Source: Acidovorax facilis | GTDB taxonomy: Bacteria > Pseudomonadota > Gammaproteobacteria > Burkholderiales > Burkholderiaceae_C | Length of the DNA stretch: 64,000 bases | Assembly: GCF_023913775.1 (NCBI RefSeq) | Contig: NZ_JAMXAX010000001.1 | Span: forward strand, 204,898 to 268,897 | Direction: 5' to 3' | Part shown: positions 63,679 to 64,000 of the stretch, in pieces | Position numbering within the stretch: the stretch's first letter is position 1 | How the letters are laid out: every line of letters begins with the position of its first letter | Position numbers and translations under genes: made by a program | Notes under the pieces: generated by a model | Databases searched by the model: none | The model's input: only the letters and a program-made list of their open reading frames with translations | What the model was told of the DNA's origin: nothing

Positions 63679-64000
63679 ATGGCGAGCACATGGGCAAAAC
63701 GGGTGGGGTGGGGCGTGGGTGGCGCCGTTGTGGCGGTGGCCGCATACCTGGCGATGTGGCCCGTGCCCATTCAGCCAGTGGCATGGACTGCGCCTGCCGC
63801 GCCCGGCTACCAGGGCGTGCACGCCCCCAACCAGCGCCTGGCCAAGTTGAACATCATCGACCTCAAAGGCGAGGTGGGCCCCGAGCACATCGCGTTCGGC
63901 AAGGACGGCAAGCTCTACACCACCGTGCTCAGCGGCAGCATTTTGCGCATGAGCGCCGATGGCTCGGGCCAGGAGGGGTTTGCCAACACGGGCGGGCGGG
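63679..64000 (+). CDS. SMP-30/strictosidine-synthase-like protein, 5' part
   Basis: The frame starts at ATG 63679 after an AGGAG site and runs off the window. The first 30 residues are a membrane anchor or signal (VGGAVVAVAAYLAMWPVPIQ). Then GEVGPEHIAFGKDGKLYTTV and SGSILRMSADGSGQ match the first blades of the SMP-30/gluconolactonase/APMAP-like beta-propeller. The enzyme activity and length are unknown. It is divergent from metG. Confidence 0.78.
   Translation, partial: MASTWAKRVGWGVGGAVVAVAAYLAMWPVPIQPVAWTAPAAPGYQGVHAPNQRLAKLNIIDLKGEVGPEHIAFGKDGKLYTTVLSGSILRMSADGSGQEGFANTGGR

Noticed and set aside
1..64000. CRISPR array, tRNA or rRNA genes, phage or defence island
   Set aside because: I looked for regularly spaced direct repeats, tRNA-like cloverleaf ends, rRNA motifs, integrases and typical defence proteins and found none. 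The only mobile gene is the IS5-family transposase.

Overview
The window is GC-rich, densely coded chromosomal DNA from a betaproteobacterium. It most resembles the family Comamonadaceae (Acidovorax-like). The basis is the overall gene style (urtABCDE urea transporter, a Bug/TctC solute-binding protein, isoquinoline-type molybdenum hydroxylase, pabB-pabC fusion, DUF3460 next to scpA) and several dispersed intergenic repeats that I recognise from that family. This is recognition by eye, without a database search. I see no rRNA, tRNA or CRISPR array.

Layout. 0-5.6 kb: the tail of a hybrid sensor kinase, its LuxR-type response regulator, a small KfrB/Rho_N-like basic protein, a CheX-like DUF3334 protein, a DUF917 protein and a PAS-GGDEF diguanylate cyclase. 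5.6-11.1 kb: a MurA paralogue, an intact IS5-family insertion inside a dispersed palindromic repeat, and a two-gene isoquinoline 1-oxidoreductase-like enzyme. 11.4-18.1 kb: the urea ABC transporter urtABCDE, with dispersed repeats between urtA and urtB and, more strikingly, about 0.9 kb between urtD and urtE. 18.1-31.4 kb: PAP2 phosphatase, lipid kinase, metallophosphoesterase, porin, a TetR-controlled Bug/cyclase/FAH catabolic cluster, a cyclase-PilZ fusion, a haloacid dehalogenase, an MFS exporter and alaC. 31.4-33 kb: an AT-richer GNAT gene between alaC and an isolated ureD, which looks like a rearrangement junction.

33-37 kb: panB-panC and nadC-nadA. 37-44 kb: an iron/siderophore uptake operon (TonB receptor, MFS, binding protein, permease, ATPase) with a probable Fur box, divergent from pabBC. 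46-55 kb: a tautomerase, a carbonic anhydrase whose start lies across a C7 tract, then a long minus-strand run of cofactor genes (DUF3460, scpA, nadB, queE, queD, panD, bioA, bioD, bioF), many of them overlapping. 55-64 kb: a BamE-like lipoprotein, SulP transporter, YitT protein, a seven-bladed FG-GAP lipoprotein, metG and the start of an SMP-30-like protein.

Functionally the window holds nadA, nadB and nadC (de novo NAD), panB, panC and panD (pantothenate), bioA, bioD and bioF (biotin; bioB is not here), queD and queE, and p-aminobenzoate synthesis, plus urea import and iron uptake. No clearly novel multi-gene system is evident. The most interesting material is the non-coding repeat layer: a 276-bp element present twice in inverted orientation with compensatory stem changes, a family of about ten short palindromic repeats including one copy inside the metG reading frame, and repeats inserted inside operons and in frame in a receiver domain.
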